Shown here: piece by piece, positions 25,558-32,766 of the stretch
Layout of the letters: each line of letters begins with the position of its first letter
How positions within the stretch are numbered: position 1 is the stretch's first letter
Assembly: GCA_029209985.1 (NCBI GenBank)
Contig: JARGNZ010000006.1
Location: 101,491 to 140,108, forward strand
From: Parvibaculaceae bacterium
GTDB taxonomy: Bacteria; Pseudomonadota; Alphaproteobacteria; Parvibaculales; Parvibaculaceae
Reading direction: 5' to 3'
DNA length: 38,618 nucleotides
Position numbers and translations under genes: made by a program
The notes under the pieces: model-generated
Told to the model about the DNA's origin: nothing
Database searches by the model: none
The model's input: the letters and a program-made list of their open reading frames with translations, nothing else

Positions 25558-25591
25558 AAAGGCCCTCTCAGAAAATTCTGAGAGGGCCTTT
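25558..25591 (+). terminator. bidirectional intrinsic terminator between ctaA and metY
   Basis: AAAGGCCCTCTCAGAA (25558-25573) and TTCTGAGAGGGCCTTT (25576-25591) are exact complements, giving a stem of about 14 bp after allowing for the loop. A-runs and T-runs suit both convergent transcripts. Confidence 0.92.
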
Positions 25592-25604
25592 GCGTTGAGC
25601 ATAT

Positions 25605-26879
25605 TTAGCCTTTAAGAGCTTGTGCCAAGTCTGCAATGAGATCATCCGCATTTTCGATCCCAACGCTGATGCGCAGTACGTCTGGCCCCGCACCCGCCGA
25701 CTTTTGTTGCTCTTCATTGAGCTGGGCGTGGGTTGTGGATGATGGATGAATGATGAGGCTACGTGTGTCGCCTACATTGGCTAGGTGACTGAAGAGCTCA
25801 ACTTTGCTCACCAATGCGACGCCCGCGTCGTAGCCGCCTTTTACCCCGAAAGTGAAAACTGCGCCCGCACCATTGGGGGTGTAGGTCTTCATAAGCTCGT
25901 GGTGGGGGTCGGTTGGCAAGCCAGCATAAGTAACCCAGCTAATTGCCTCATGAGCATTCAAAAACTCAGCCACTTTTTGGGCGTTGGCGCAATGACGTTC
26001 CATACGCAAAGACAAGGTTTCAATGCCGGTCAGAATTTGAAAGGCGTTGAACGGAGAAATCGCTGGACCCAAATCACGCAAGCCTAATGTGCGGCAGGCG
26101 ATGGCGAAGGCGATGTTGCCAAATGTCTCGTGAATTTTGAGGCCGTTGTAGCTTTCGCATGGCTCAGACAGGGTTGGATATTTACCACCCGCTGACCAAT
26201 CAAATTTGCCGCCATCGGCGATGATGCCGCCCATGGAATTGCCGTGTCCGCCCAGAAACTTTGTCGCGGAATGAAGCACAATGTCGGCGCCGTGTTCGAT
26301 GGGGCGACACAGGGCCGGAGAGGCCAATGTATTGTCGACGATGAGAGGGATGCCCGCTTTATGTGCTTCGTCTGCAATGGCTGCAATGTCGATCACAACG
26401 CCGCCTGGGTTGGCGAGGCTTTCAATGAAAATCGCTTTTGTTTTGGGGGTGATGGCCCCTGCAATTGTTGTTGGATCTGTCGCGTCGAACCAATCTACTT
26501 CCCAGCCGAATTTTTTGAAGGCATGACCAAATTGATTGATGGAGCCGCCGTATAGTTGACGGGCCGCCAAAAAGTGATCGCCGGGAGCAAGCAATGTATG
26601 GAAGGTAAGTAGTTGGGCGGAGTGACCTGAGGCCACGGCAACTGCGGCGGTCGCGCCTTCAAGGGCGGCCACCCGTTCTTCAAGCACGGCAGTGGTGGGG
26701 TTGGTGATGCGTGTATAGATGTTGCCGAAGGCTTGCAGGCCAAACAGGCTGGCGGCATGTTCTGCATCATCGAATACGAAAGACGTCGTTTGATAGATAG
26801 GTGTTGCGCGTGCGCCCGTGGTTGGGTCTGGCTGCGCGCCTGCATGAACTGCAAGGGTTTCAAATTTGTGATCGCTCAT
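25605..26879 (-). CDS. metY: O-acetylhomoserine sulfhydrylase (O-acetylhomoserine aminocarboxypropyltransferase)
   Basis: A 424-residue Cys/Met-metabolism PLP enzyme. The N terminus FETLAVHAGAQPDPTTGARA and PIYQTTSFVFDDAEHAASLF are characteristic of the MetY branch, as is the length, which is longer than MetB/MetC. GNIYTRITNPTTAVLEERVA and VIVD-type strands follow; the PLP lysine is K207 in HSATKFLGGHGNSMGG. It makes homocysteine from O-acetylhomoserine and sulfide, bypassing cystathionine. It is the last gene of an enoyl-CoA hydratase - CoA-binding protein - metY operon. No SAM riboswitch is seen in the 36 bases before it. Confidence 0.94.
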   Translation of the reverse strand: MSDHKFETLAVHAGAQPDPTTGARATPIYQTTSFVFDDAEHAASLFGLQAFGNIYTRITNPTTAVLEERVAALEGATAAVAVASGHSAQLLTFHTLLAPGDHFLAARQLYGGSINQFGHAFKKFGWEVDWFDATDPTTIAGAITPKTKAIFIESLANPGGVVIDIAAIADEAHKAGIPLIVDNTLASPALCRPIEHGADIVLHSATKFLGGHGNSMGGIIADGGKFDWSAGGKYPTLSEPCESYNGLKIHETFGNIAFAIACRTLGLRDLGPAISPFNAFQILTGIETLSLRMERHCANAQKVAEFLNAHEAISWVTYAGLPTDPHHELMKTYTPNGAGAVFTFGVKGGYDAGVALVSKVELFSHLANVGDTRSLIIHPSSTTHAQLNEEQQKSAGAGPDVLRISVGIENADDLIADLAQALKG

Positions 26880-26915
26880 GTGCGGTTCCTTTAAGATGGA
26901 GGTTGGTTTTATTTG

Positions 26916-27347
26916 TTATGAGTTGTCGAGATTAAGACGGGGATATTCTATCTTGGGGCAGCGGTCCATGATCATAATCAATCCAGCTGCTTTTGCGCGA
27001 GCGGCGGCGGCGTGATCGATGACTTCCAGTTGCGTCCAAATGACTTTGTCACCTCGTGTGATGGCCTCGTCCACAATTGGGCCTACCGCGTCTGAGTTGC
27101 GAAAGACATCTACCATATCAACTGTGTGCGGTATGTCATTGAGAGACGCGTAAACGGTTTGCCCTAACAGCTCTTTGCCTGCAAGGCCGGGATTGACCGG
27201 AATGACGGTATATCCCTTGGTGAGAAGAAAATTCATGACCTCATTGCTGGCCCGGTCTGGGTTGGCAGAGGCGCCCACAAGCGCAATGGTTTTGGTTTGC
27301 TGCAAGATGGTTTGTAAAAGCTCGTCAGAATAGGGAATTGAATTCAT
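26916..27347 (-). CDS. CoA-binding domain protein (YccU-like)
   Basis: A 143-residue single Rossmann-fold CoA-binding protein. The N-terminal helix (SDELLQTILQQTKTIALVGA) leads into SANPDRASNEVMNFLLTKGY, VIPVNPGLAGKELLGQTVY and DMVDVFRNSDAVGPIVDEAI, closing with IMDRCPKIEYPRL. The cysteine in MDRCPKIE is the conserved one. These stand-alone domains resemble the CoA-binding half of succinyl-CoA synthetase but carry no ligase. Its ATG is three bases after the stop of the enoyl-CoA hydratase gene, and metY follows 36 bases later. Exact role unknown. Confidence 0.9.
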   Translation of the reverse strand: MNSIPYSDELLQTILQQTKTIALVGASANPDRASNEVMNFLLTKGYTVIPVNPGLAGKELLGQTVYASLNDIPHTVDMVDVFRNSDAVGPIVDEAITRGDKVIWTQLEVIDHAAAARAKAAGLIMIMDRCPKIEYPRLNLDNS

Positions 27348-27350
27348 GGG

Positions 27351-28169
27351 TTACCGATCTTTCCAAAGGGGGGTGCGTTTGGCTAGAAACGCCTCAATGC
27401 CTTCTTCACTGTCGTGGGTCAGCATGTTGTGCACCATCACGTCGCTTGCATGATGATAGGCGTCTGCCAGTTCCATATCGATTTGTGTGTAAAAAGCTTC
27501 TTTGCCCATTGCAAGAGTGAGGCTGGACTTGGAGGCGATCATCTGAGCCATTTCTTGGCTGGCTGTTTCTAGCTGGTCGTGCGTCACGGCCTTATTGATA
27601 AGGCCAATGTCACAAGCTTTCTGAGCGGAGATCATATCGCCTAACAATAGCATTTCCATAGCATGTTTACGGCTCACATTGCGGGTGAGAGCAACCATCG
27701 GCGTGGAGCAGAACAAACCGATGTTGACCCCCGGCGTTGCAAACTTGGCGGTGTCCGCAGCAATCGCGAGGTCGCAACTTGCCACCAATTGGCAACCAGC
27801 TGCCGTCGCTATGCCTTGAATTTGAGCGATAACCGGTTTGGGGCAGGAGACAATTTTCTGCATCATGGTGGCGCACCGGTTCATGATGTCAGTGTAATAG
27901 GCGCGGCCTTTATCTGCATCGCCTCGGTGTGCTTGAAGTTCTTTGAGGTCATGGCCAGCTGAAAAGGTGGGGCCATTTGCCGCCAGTATGACAACGCGTA
28001 CACTTTCGTCTTCTGCAATATTCTCAAATGCTGTGGTCAGTGCATCAAGCAAGGCTTCGCTTAAGCTGTTGCGTGCGCTGGCTCTGTTGAGGGTTAGGGT
28101 TGTTATGCCTTCATGGTCGGTGCGCAGTAGGGCGGGGGCCGGCGTGCTGGCGGATGGGGGGGATGTCAT
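27351..28169 (-). CDS. enoyl-CoA hydratase/isomerase family protein (ECHDC3-like)
   Basis: A 272-residue crotonase-fold protein. The oxyanion-hole blocks are TFSAGHDLKELQAHRGD (about residues 70-86) and QIQGIATAAGCQLVASCDLA. ATPGVNIGLFCSTPMVALTR follows; where classical hydratases carry the second catalytic glutamate, this protein has the GLFCSTPMVAL pattern of the ECHDC3 branch, so the reaction may not be ordinary hydration. The N terminus is proline/serine-rich (SPPSASTPAPALL). First gene of the operon that continues with the CoA-binding protein and metY. It diverges from the thioesterase gene across 99 bases. Confidence 0.88.
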   Translation of the reverse strand: MTSPPSASTPAPALLRTDHEGITTLTLNRASARNSLSEALLDALTTAFENIAEDESVRVVILAANGPTFSAGHDLKELQAHRGDADKGRAYYTDIMNRCATMMQKIVSCPKPVIAQIQGIATAAGCQLVASCDLAIAADTAKFATPGVNIGLFCSTPMVALTRNVSRKHAMEMLLLGDMISAQKACDIGLINKAVTHDQLETASQEMAQMIASKSSLTLAMGKEAFYTQIDMELADAYHHASDVMVHNMLTHDSEEGIEAFLAKRTPLWKDR

Positions 28170-28268
28170 GCTATGCCTCCTCTCAATCAGTGTTTATTTG
28201 TATCAGCATAACGCCGCTCAGGCAGGACACCAAGATGTGTTGTGACGTTGGCTGCGATTGAGGTGAAA

Positions 28269-28706
28269 ATGACAAGCTATCAACCGGTTATGGATGTTGC
28301 AGAGTTACAGGCTTTTCTGATTGCTGCTTTCCCAGAACATGGCAAAGGGGAAGGCGTTGGCGGCACACTTATTGAGGATGTGTCGCCGGGTGTCGTGCGG
28401 GCGCGGCTTATATATGGGGATCACCATTTGCGACCGGGGGGTACAATTTCTGGCCCCACCATGATGGGGCTTGCCGACCACGTTATGTACGCGTTGGTTT
28501 TGGCTCATATTGGTCCTGTGGCCTTGGCGGTGACCACAAATCTCAACATCAACTTTCTGCGAAAACCAGCACCCGCCGACCTTATTGCTGAAGCGCGGTT
28601 TGTAAAATTGGGTCGTCGTTTGGCCGTGGGAGAAGTGCATATCTTTGGAGGTGATGAAAAAATGGTGGCGCAAGTCAGTTGCACCTACTCGATTCCGCCC
28701 AAATAG
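28269..28706 (+). CDS. PaaI-type hotdog thioesterase
   Basis: A 145-residue single-hotdog-domain protein. HHLRPGGTISGPTMMGLADH contains the glycine-rich turn and the aspartate used by PaaI-like acyl-CoA thioesterases; TTNLNINFLRKPAPADLIAE is the second typical block. ATG 28269 has GAGG (28260-28263) five bases upstream; the frame is open to a GTG at 28242. It lies upstream of rplM-rpsI, an order I associate with Alphaproteobacteria. Substrate unknown. Confidence 0.88.
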   Translation: MTSYQPVMDVAELQAFLIAAFPEHGKGEGVGGTLIEDVSPGVVRARLIYGDHHLRPGGTISGPTMMGLADHVMYALVLAHIGPVALAVTTNLNINFLRKPAPADLIAEARFVKLGRRLAVGEVHIFGGDEKMVAQVSCTYSIPPK

Positions 28707-28780
28707 GATGATTTTATGGGGTACTTTAATACCGTAAATATAAGTCATTGAATTTGCTTATATTTTTCGCCCGAAACGCA

Positions 28781-28809
28781 TTGACAAAGAAATCTGAACC
28801 CCTTAGAAC
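28781..28809 (+). promoter_or_regulatory. promoter of rplM-rpsI
   Basis: A consensus TTGACA at 28781-28786, a 17-base spacer and TAGAAC at 28804-28809. The predicted start is near 28816, giving a leader of about 100 bases before the rplM ATG. Confidence 0.6.
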
Positions 28810-28824
28810 ACATCTCAATTCAAC

Positions 28825-28896
28825 GGCTGCTCTTAATTCGGGCAGCCTTTCTTATTGAGTGTTCTTTACACTCCTTTTTTCGAGTGTTTGACACTC
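28825..28896 (+). promoter_or_regulatory. rplM leader with three hairpins, possible attenuator
   Basis: Hairpin A: GGCTGCTC (28825-28832) with GGGCAGCC (28840-28847), one G-U pair, then TTTCTT. Hairpin B: GAGTGT (28857-28862) with ACACTC (28868-28873), followed by C and six T, a terminator layout. Hairpin C: GAGTGT (28882-28887) with ACACTC (28891-28896). The arms of B and C are identical, so B's right arm can also pair with C's left arm. All lie between the predicted promoter and the rplM start. Confidence 0.6.
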
Positions 28897-28918
28897 TGAT
28901 TTCTAGCAGGGACTAAGC

Positions 28919-29383
28919 ATGAAAACCTTTTCTGCAAAACCCGCCGAGGTCGAGAAAAAGTGGATCGTGATTGATGCAGAAGGCCTTATTGTTGGTCGTC
29001 TTGCTACTTTGATTGCTAACCGTTTGCGCGGTAAGCACAGAGCAATCTTCACGCCGCATATCGATACTGGTGATAATGTGATTGTTGTAAACGCCGACAA
29101 GGTTGTTTTCACAGGCAGTAAATTTGAAGACAAAACCTACTATCGCCACACGGGTCACCCCGGCGGTATCAAGGAAACAAACCCACGCAGAATTCTTGAA
29201 GGCAAGTTCCCAACACGCGTTTTGGAATTGGCAGTCAAACGGATGATGCCTGGTGGTCCTTTGAGCCGTGCTCAGCTCACTAAACTTCATCTCTATGCGG
29301 GTAGCGAACATCCACATGAGGCTCAGTCTCCTGAGACCCTCGATGTTGGTTCTCTCAACCCTAAGAATAAGCGGAGAGCGTAA
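28919..29383 (+). CDS. rplM: 50S ribosomal protein L13
   Basis: A complete 154-residue L13. Signatures are [54 protein letters not shown] and [18 protein letters not shown] precedes ATG 28919. It is followed after two bases by rpsI, the universal L13-S9 pair. In E. coli L13 represses its own operon through the mRNA leader; the hairpin-rich leader here invites the same question. Confidence 0.98.
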   Translation: MKTFSAKPAEVEKKWIVIDAEGLIVGRLATLIANRLRGKHRAIFTPHIDTGDNVIVVNADKVVFTGSKFEDKTYYRHTGHPGGIKETNPRRILEGKFPTRVLELAVKRMMPGGPLSRAQLTKLHLYAGSEHPHEAQSPETLDVGSLNPKNKRRA

Positions 29384-29385
29384 AC

Positions 29386-29889
29386 ATGGCTGAAGAACGT
29401 ACAGGCCTTGAGGGCTTGAAAGACGCTATTGAAGCAGCTCCAGCTGCTGGTGATGTTGCAGTGGAAGAAGTTGCTGCTCCAGTTGAACCAAAAATCGATG
29501 CGCAAGGTCGCTCATATGCGACAGGCAAACGTAAAGATGCGATGGCTCGGGTTTGGATCAAACCTGGTTCTGGCAAAATCTTGATCAATGGTCGTGAATT
29601 CGCCACTTACTTTGCGCGCCCCGTGCTGCGCATGGTGATCAGCCAGCCCATGCAAATCGCAGATCGCGAAAACCAGTTCGACATCGTTTGCACCGTTAAA
29701 GGTGGCGGTCTTTCTGGTCAAGCTGGTGCGGTTCGTCACGGTATTTCCAAAGCTCTTACATACTATGAGCCTGGTCTTCGTGGTGTGCTGAAAAAAGCTG
29801 GTTTCCTCACACGCGACAGCCGCGTTGTGGAACGGAAAAAATACGGTCGCGCGAAAGCTCGCCGGAGCTTCCAGTTCTCCAAGCGTTAA
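29386..29889 (+). CDS. rpsI: 30S ribosomal protein S9
   Basis: A 167-residue S9 with an N-terminal acidic and alanine-rich extension of about 37 residues ([20 protein letters not shown]) before the conserved core. Such extensions are common in Alphaproteobacteria. The core has [34 protein letters not shown] and the basic C terminus ending [17 protein letters not shown], whose last residues reach the P-site tRNA. Co-transcribed with rplM. Confidence 0.98.
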   Translation: MAEERTGLEGLKDAIEAAPAAGDVAVEEVAAPVEPKIDAQGRSYATGKRKDAMARVWIKPGSGKILINGREFATYFARPVLRMVISQPMQIADRENQFDIVCTVKGGGLSGQAGAVRHGISKALTYYEPGLRGVLKKAGFLTRDSRVVERKKYGRAKARRSFQFSKR

Positions 29890-29911
29890 GTTTGGCTTTT
29901 TTATATTTTGG

Positions 29912-29942
29912 AAACGGGCTGCACCTTGTGCGGCCCGTTTTT
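29912..29942 (+). terminator. intrinsic terminator after rpsI
   Basis: AAACGGGCTGCAC pairs with GTGCGGCCCGTTT (one G-U pair, CTT loop), followed by TTG. The leading A residues allow use by the convergent epimerase-dehydratase gene as well. Confidence 0.9.
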
Positions 29943-29955
29943 GTTTGGGGGGGCG

Positions 29956-31149
29956 TCAAATGCTATTGAACAATGAAAGCTTTGACGCCTTATGTTTGAA
30001 CTCTGGCAAATTTGAAAAGAGGGTGCTAATCGGCTCCCATGTATCTTGTGCCGATAGCTTTGAAAGTGTTGCGTAGTCATAACCTGCTAACGGGGGCGGC
30101 AATTGAATGCGTTTCAGCTCTGCCATTGCCACGGCCTCGGCTTGTTCTGAAATAGATTCAAACACTTCGCTGGTTTTTTCTCCGGCGGTGTCCCCACCAG
30201 TCAAAATGATCGGAGTTTGATCTGCTGTGAGCGTGCTAGATTGTGCGCTTTCCATATCAGATACGTAATACGGTGTGAGGGCACGAGCGGCGCAAATGCT
30301 TTCTGTCAGGCTTTGGATCGAAATCTCTTCCTTAAAAACACTGCCAGCAGGAATAGAGATTGCATTGGCAAATTCTGGGCTAAGCGAGAGCAGAGAAATA
30401 TGGGCGGCCTCTTGGAGCGTGATAAAAAACCGATTGATGTTTTTTGGAATGCCGAACGGTTCTCTATTTTCTGTGTGGTGCCAAATCGATTCACTAATCG
30501 ACCCATTTGAAAACAACACATTGGCAAAGCGGGTTGAGGAAAAAACGGTTTCGGGATGGTTGTCCGCCAGTTCCCGCAGCAAGTATTCGCCCATTCGTTT
30601 TGTCGCGCCCATGTAGTTTGCAGGGTCTGCGGCTTTGTCTGTGGAAATTGTAAAAAAATTGGAGATAGTGCCAAGTGCACGCAGCTTATGAAACAGGGCA
30701 ATGGGGGCGAGGCAATTTGTGCGGAGCATATATTTAAGGCTCTCGCTGTTGGCTTCACTGCGCACATGTTTTAAGGCGGCGAAGTTCAGCACGATCAAAC
30801 TCTCATTTTGGAAGTGCGCTAAAAATTCATCGCCGATTGTGTTGATATCCGCACATACAAAAGAGATCTGTTTGGGCGTGGTGGCCGCGCGCGCACTCAA
30901 ACTATTGAGGCGGCGGGCGAGGCGGGTCAGTCCATTTTCATCCTTATCAACCAGTGTAAGGCGGGTCCATGGAAAGTCGGCTCGGATCAGTTCTTCCATG
31001 GTTGCGCCGCCAATAGAACCTGAGGCCCCGAGTACAAGCACGTGTTTTGCGGCGAAGAGGTTTTCTAAGGAGGCTTTGTGTGCATCGAATGGGGACTGAA
31101 ACCGGCTGTCGGGGAGGCTCAAAATTTGATTGGCAAGCTTGTCTAACAT
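29956..31149 (-). CDS. polysaccharide-biosynthesis nucleotide-sugar dehydratase/epimerase (CapD/FlaA1-like)
   Basis: A 397-residue extended short-chain dehydrogenase. The NAD(P) motif LGASGSIGGATMEELI starts near residue 40, preceded by a short helical N terminus rather than the membrane domain of long CapD proteins. STDKAADPANYMGATKRMGE carries the S...M-x3-K arrangement known for FlaA1/WbpM-type UDP-GlcNAc 4,6-dehydratases in place of the usual Tyr-Lys pair. STRFANVLFSNGS and NRFFITLQEAAHISLLSL follow. The C-terminal 120 residues are less familiar. GGAAGG is well spaced before ATG 31149. It is alone, with no sugar or glycosyltransferase genes nearby. Substrate unknown. Confidence 0.82.
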   Translation of the reverse strand: MLDKLANQILSLPDSRFQSPFDAHKASLENLFAAKHVLVLGASGSIGGATMEELIRADFPWTRLTLVDKDENGLTRLARRLNSLSARAATTPKQISFVCADINTIGDEFLAHFQNESLIVLNFAALKHVRSEANSESLKYMLRTNCLAPIALFHKLRALGTISNFFTISTDKAADPANYMGATKRMGEYLLRELADNHPETVFSSTRFANVLFSNGSISESIWHHTENREPFGIPKNINRFFITLQEAAHISLLSLSPEFANAISIPAGSVFKEEISIQSLTESICAARALTPYYVSDMESAQSSTLTADQTPIILTGGDTAGEKTSEVFESISEQAEAVAMAELKRIQLPPPLAGYDYATLSKLSAQDTWEPISTLFSNLPEFKHKASKLSLFNSI

Positions 31150-31236
31150 TGAGAGCCTTCCGGGCAGGGAGATGACATCGGGTGCGGATTGCTGTACCCA
31201 TAGCGCCTAGATTCAACCATACAAACAGGCATTGCA

Positions 31237-31623
31237 ATGACAAAACGACGTTTGATCTCTACTGGTTCTCCGATGGAAAAACTGGCGGGCTATTCACGGG
31301 CTGTGGTGCAAGGTGATTTTGTCCACGTATCGGGTACGACCGGGTTTGATTATAGCACCATGGTCATGCCAGAAGGTGCGGCCACGCAAACCCGCAATGC
31401 TTTGGAAACGATCAAAAAGGCATTGGGCGATGCAGACAGTTGTTTAGAAGATGTGGTGCGGGGGCGCTATTATTTGGCAAATTCTGACGATGTTGATGAG
31501 GTCTTTGCTGTTCTGGGAGAGTATTTTGGGGATATTCGACCCGCCGCTACGATGGTTATTTGCGGTCTTGTAAGCCCAGACATGCTTGTAGAAATAGAAG
31601 TTACTGCGCAAAAGCAATCGTAA
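31237..31623 (+). CDS. Rid (YjgF/YER057c/UK114) family protein
   Basis: A 128-residue Rid-family protein, probably a trimer. VQGDFVHVSGTTGFDYSTMV and ATQTRNALETIKKALGDADS are typical core segments, and the C terminus is LVEIEVTAQKQS. Where RidA enzymes that hydrolyse imines have the ARS motif with the catalytic arginine (just before the last strand pair), this protein reads AATMVICGL, so classical imine deaminase activity is doubtful and another Rid subfamily is more likely. It is divergent from the epimerase gene and 114 bases upstream of argC. Confidence 0.86.
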   Translation: MTKRRLISTGSPMEKLAGYSRAVVQGDFVHVSGTTGFDYSTMVMPEGAATQTRNALETIKKALGDADSCLEDVVRGRYYLANSDDVDEVFAVLGEYFGDIRPAATMVICGLVSPDMLVEIEVTAQKQS

Positions 31624-31737
31624 GGCGCTTAGGCATTTAGGTGTTTTCGTACTATTGGGTTTTCTGGACCTTTAATTTGGGTTACACCACAGCCAGTAAT
31701 TTGATGGCCGACTGGGCCTTTCACGTGGAGAATAGTT

Positions 31738-32682
31738 ATGAGCCGGGTTTATATCGATGGAGAAGCAGGAACGACGGGATTGCAAATCCTGGAGCGTTTG
31801 ACTGCGCGCACCGATATTGAGTTGTTGCGGATTGATGATGCGCGGCGCAAAGACCCTGCGGCTCGGGCTGAGTGCTTAAACGCGGCTGATTTTGTCATTC
31901 TGTGTTTGCCCGATGATGCTGCGCGTGAAGCTGTCGCGATGATTACCAATCCGGCTGTTCGGGTGATCGATGCGAGCACGGCGCATAGAGTAGCGGATGG
32001 TTGGGTATTTGGGATGCCAGAAATGGCGGCGGACCAACGCGAGACCATTGCGCAGGCTAAACGGGTGACCAATCCGGGGTGCTATTCAACGGGTGCGATC
32101 GCGCTTTTGCGGCCTCTTGTTTCTGCTGGTTTGGTGCCTGCTAGTTGGCCCGTCAGCTTTAATGCGGTGTCCGGCTACTCAGGTGGCGGCAAGGGCATGA
32201 TTGCGGAATTTGAGGACACAAGTCGGGCGGACCATTCTGCCCAGCCCTATAGGATTTATGGCATGGGGCTAACCCATAAGCACATTCCTGAGATGACGGC
32301 TTATATTGGGCTTGAAAATGAACCCATCTTTACGCCCGCAGTAGGGCGCTACCGGCAGGGTATGATTGTGGAAGCGCCGCTGCCTTTGTGGGCGATGCCG
32401 GGAAAACCAACTTTAGGTGCCGTGCGGGAAGCTTTGCAGTCATTTTATGCAGGACAGCGGTTTGTGTCTGTGGCGTCTGCGCAAGAATGTGCGGAGATTG
32501 GCAACTTGGACCCTGAGGGGCTGAATGGCACCAACGAGTTGAAATTATTCGTTTTTGGTAATGAAGAACGCGGGCAGGCTCGCTTGGTCGCTTTGCTCGA
32601 TAACTTGGGCAAAGGGGCTTCTGGCCAATCGGTTCAATGCCTTAATATTATGATGGGCATTGATGAAAGCACTGGGCTTTAG
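31738..32682 (+). CDS. argC: N-acetyl-gamma-glutamyl-phosphate reductase
   Basis: A 314-residue ArgC of the shorter type. The NADP-binding start is VYIDGEAGTTGLQILERL, the catalytic cysteine is C115 in TNPGCYSTGAIALLRPL, and YGMGLTHKHIPEM contains the substrate-binding histidines. It reduces N-acetylglutamyl phosphate to the semialdehyde, step three of arginine synthesis. A GGAGA ribosome site precedes ATG 31738. No other arg genes are in the window; proximity to rpsI is a common alphaproteobacterial arrangement. Confidence 0.95.
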   Translation: MSRVYIDGEAGTTGLQILERLTARTDIELLRIDDARRKDPAARAECLNAADFVILCLPDDAAREAVAMITNPAVRVIDASTAHRVADGWVFGMPEMAADQRETIAQAKRVTNPGCYSTGAIALLRPLVSAGLVPASWPVSFNAVSGYSGGGKGMIAEFEDTSRADHSAQPYRIYGMGLTHKHIPEMTAYIGLENEPIFTPAVGRYRQGMIVEAPLPLWAMPGKPTLGAVREALQSFYAGQRFVSVASAQECAEIGNLDPEGLNGTNELKLFVFGNEERGQARLVALLDNLGKGASGQSVQCLNIMMGIDESTGL

Positions 32683-32737
32683 CTCTTCGTTTTGCTTTAT
32701 GCACAATTGGTTAAGGTTTGTTAACCGTTATTGAGTT

Positions 32738-32766
32738 AAGGGCGTGCACATGGTGCACGCCCTTTT
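32738..32766 (+). terminator. bidirectional intrinsic terminator between argC and phaC
   Basis: AAGGGCGTGCAC (32738-32749) pairs perfectly with GTGCACGCCCTT (32753-32764) around an ATG loop, followed by TT. Its T-run touches the phaC stop codon, so the convergent genes share it. Confidence 0.92.

Noticed and set aside
26880-26915. SAM riboswitch before metY
   Set aside because: The gap is only 36 bases and contains just the ribosome site; no SAM-II-like sequence was seen there or before the operon's first gene.
28888-28893. Second TTGACA just upstream of rplM
   Set aside because: A matching -10 would fall on the ribosome site and start codon; the bases are better explained as part of the GAGTGT-TTG-ACACTC hairpin.
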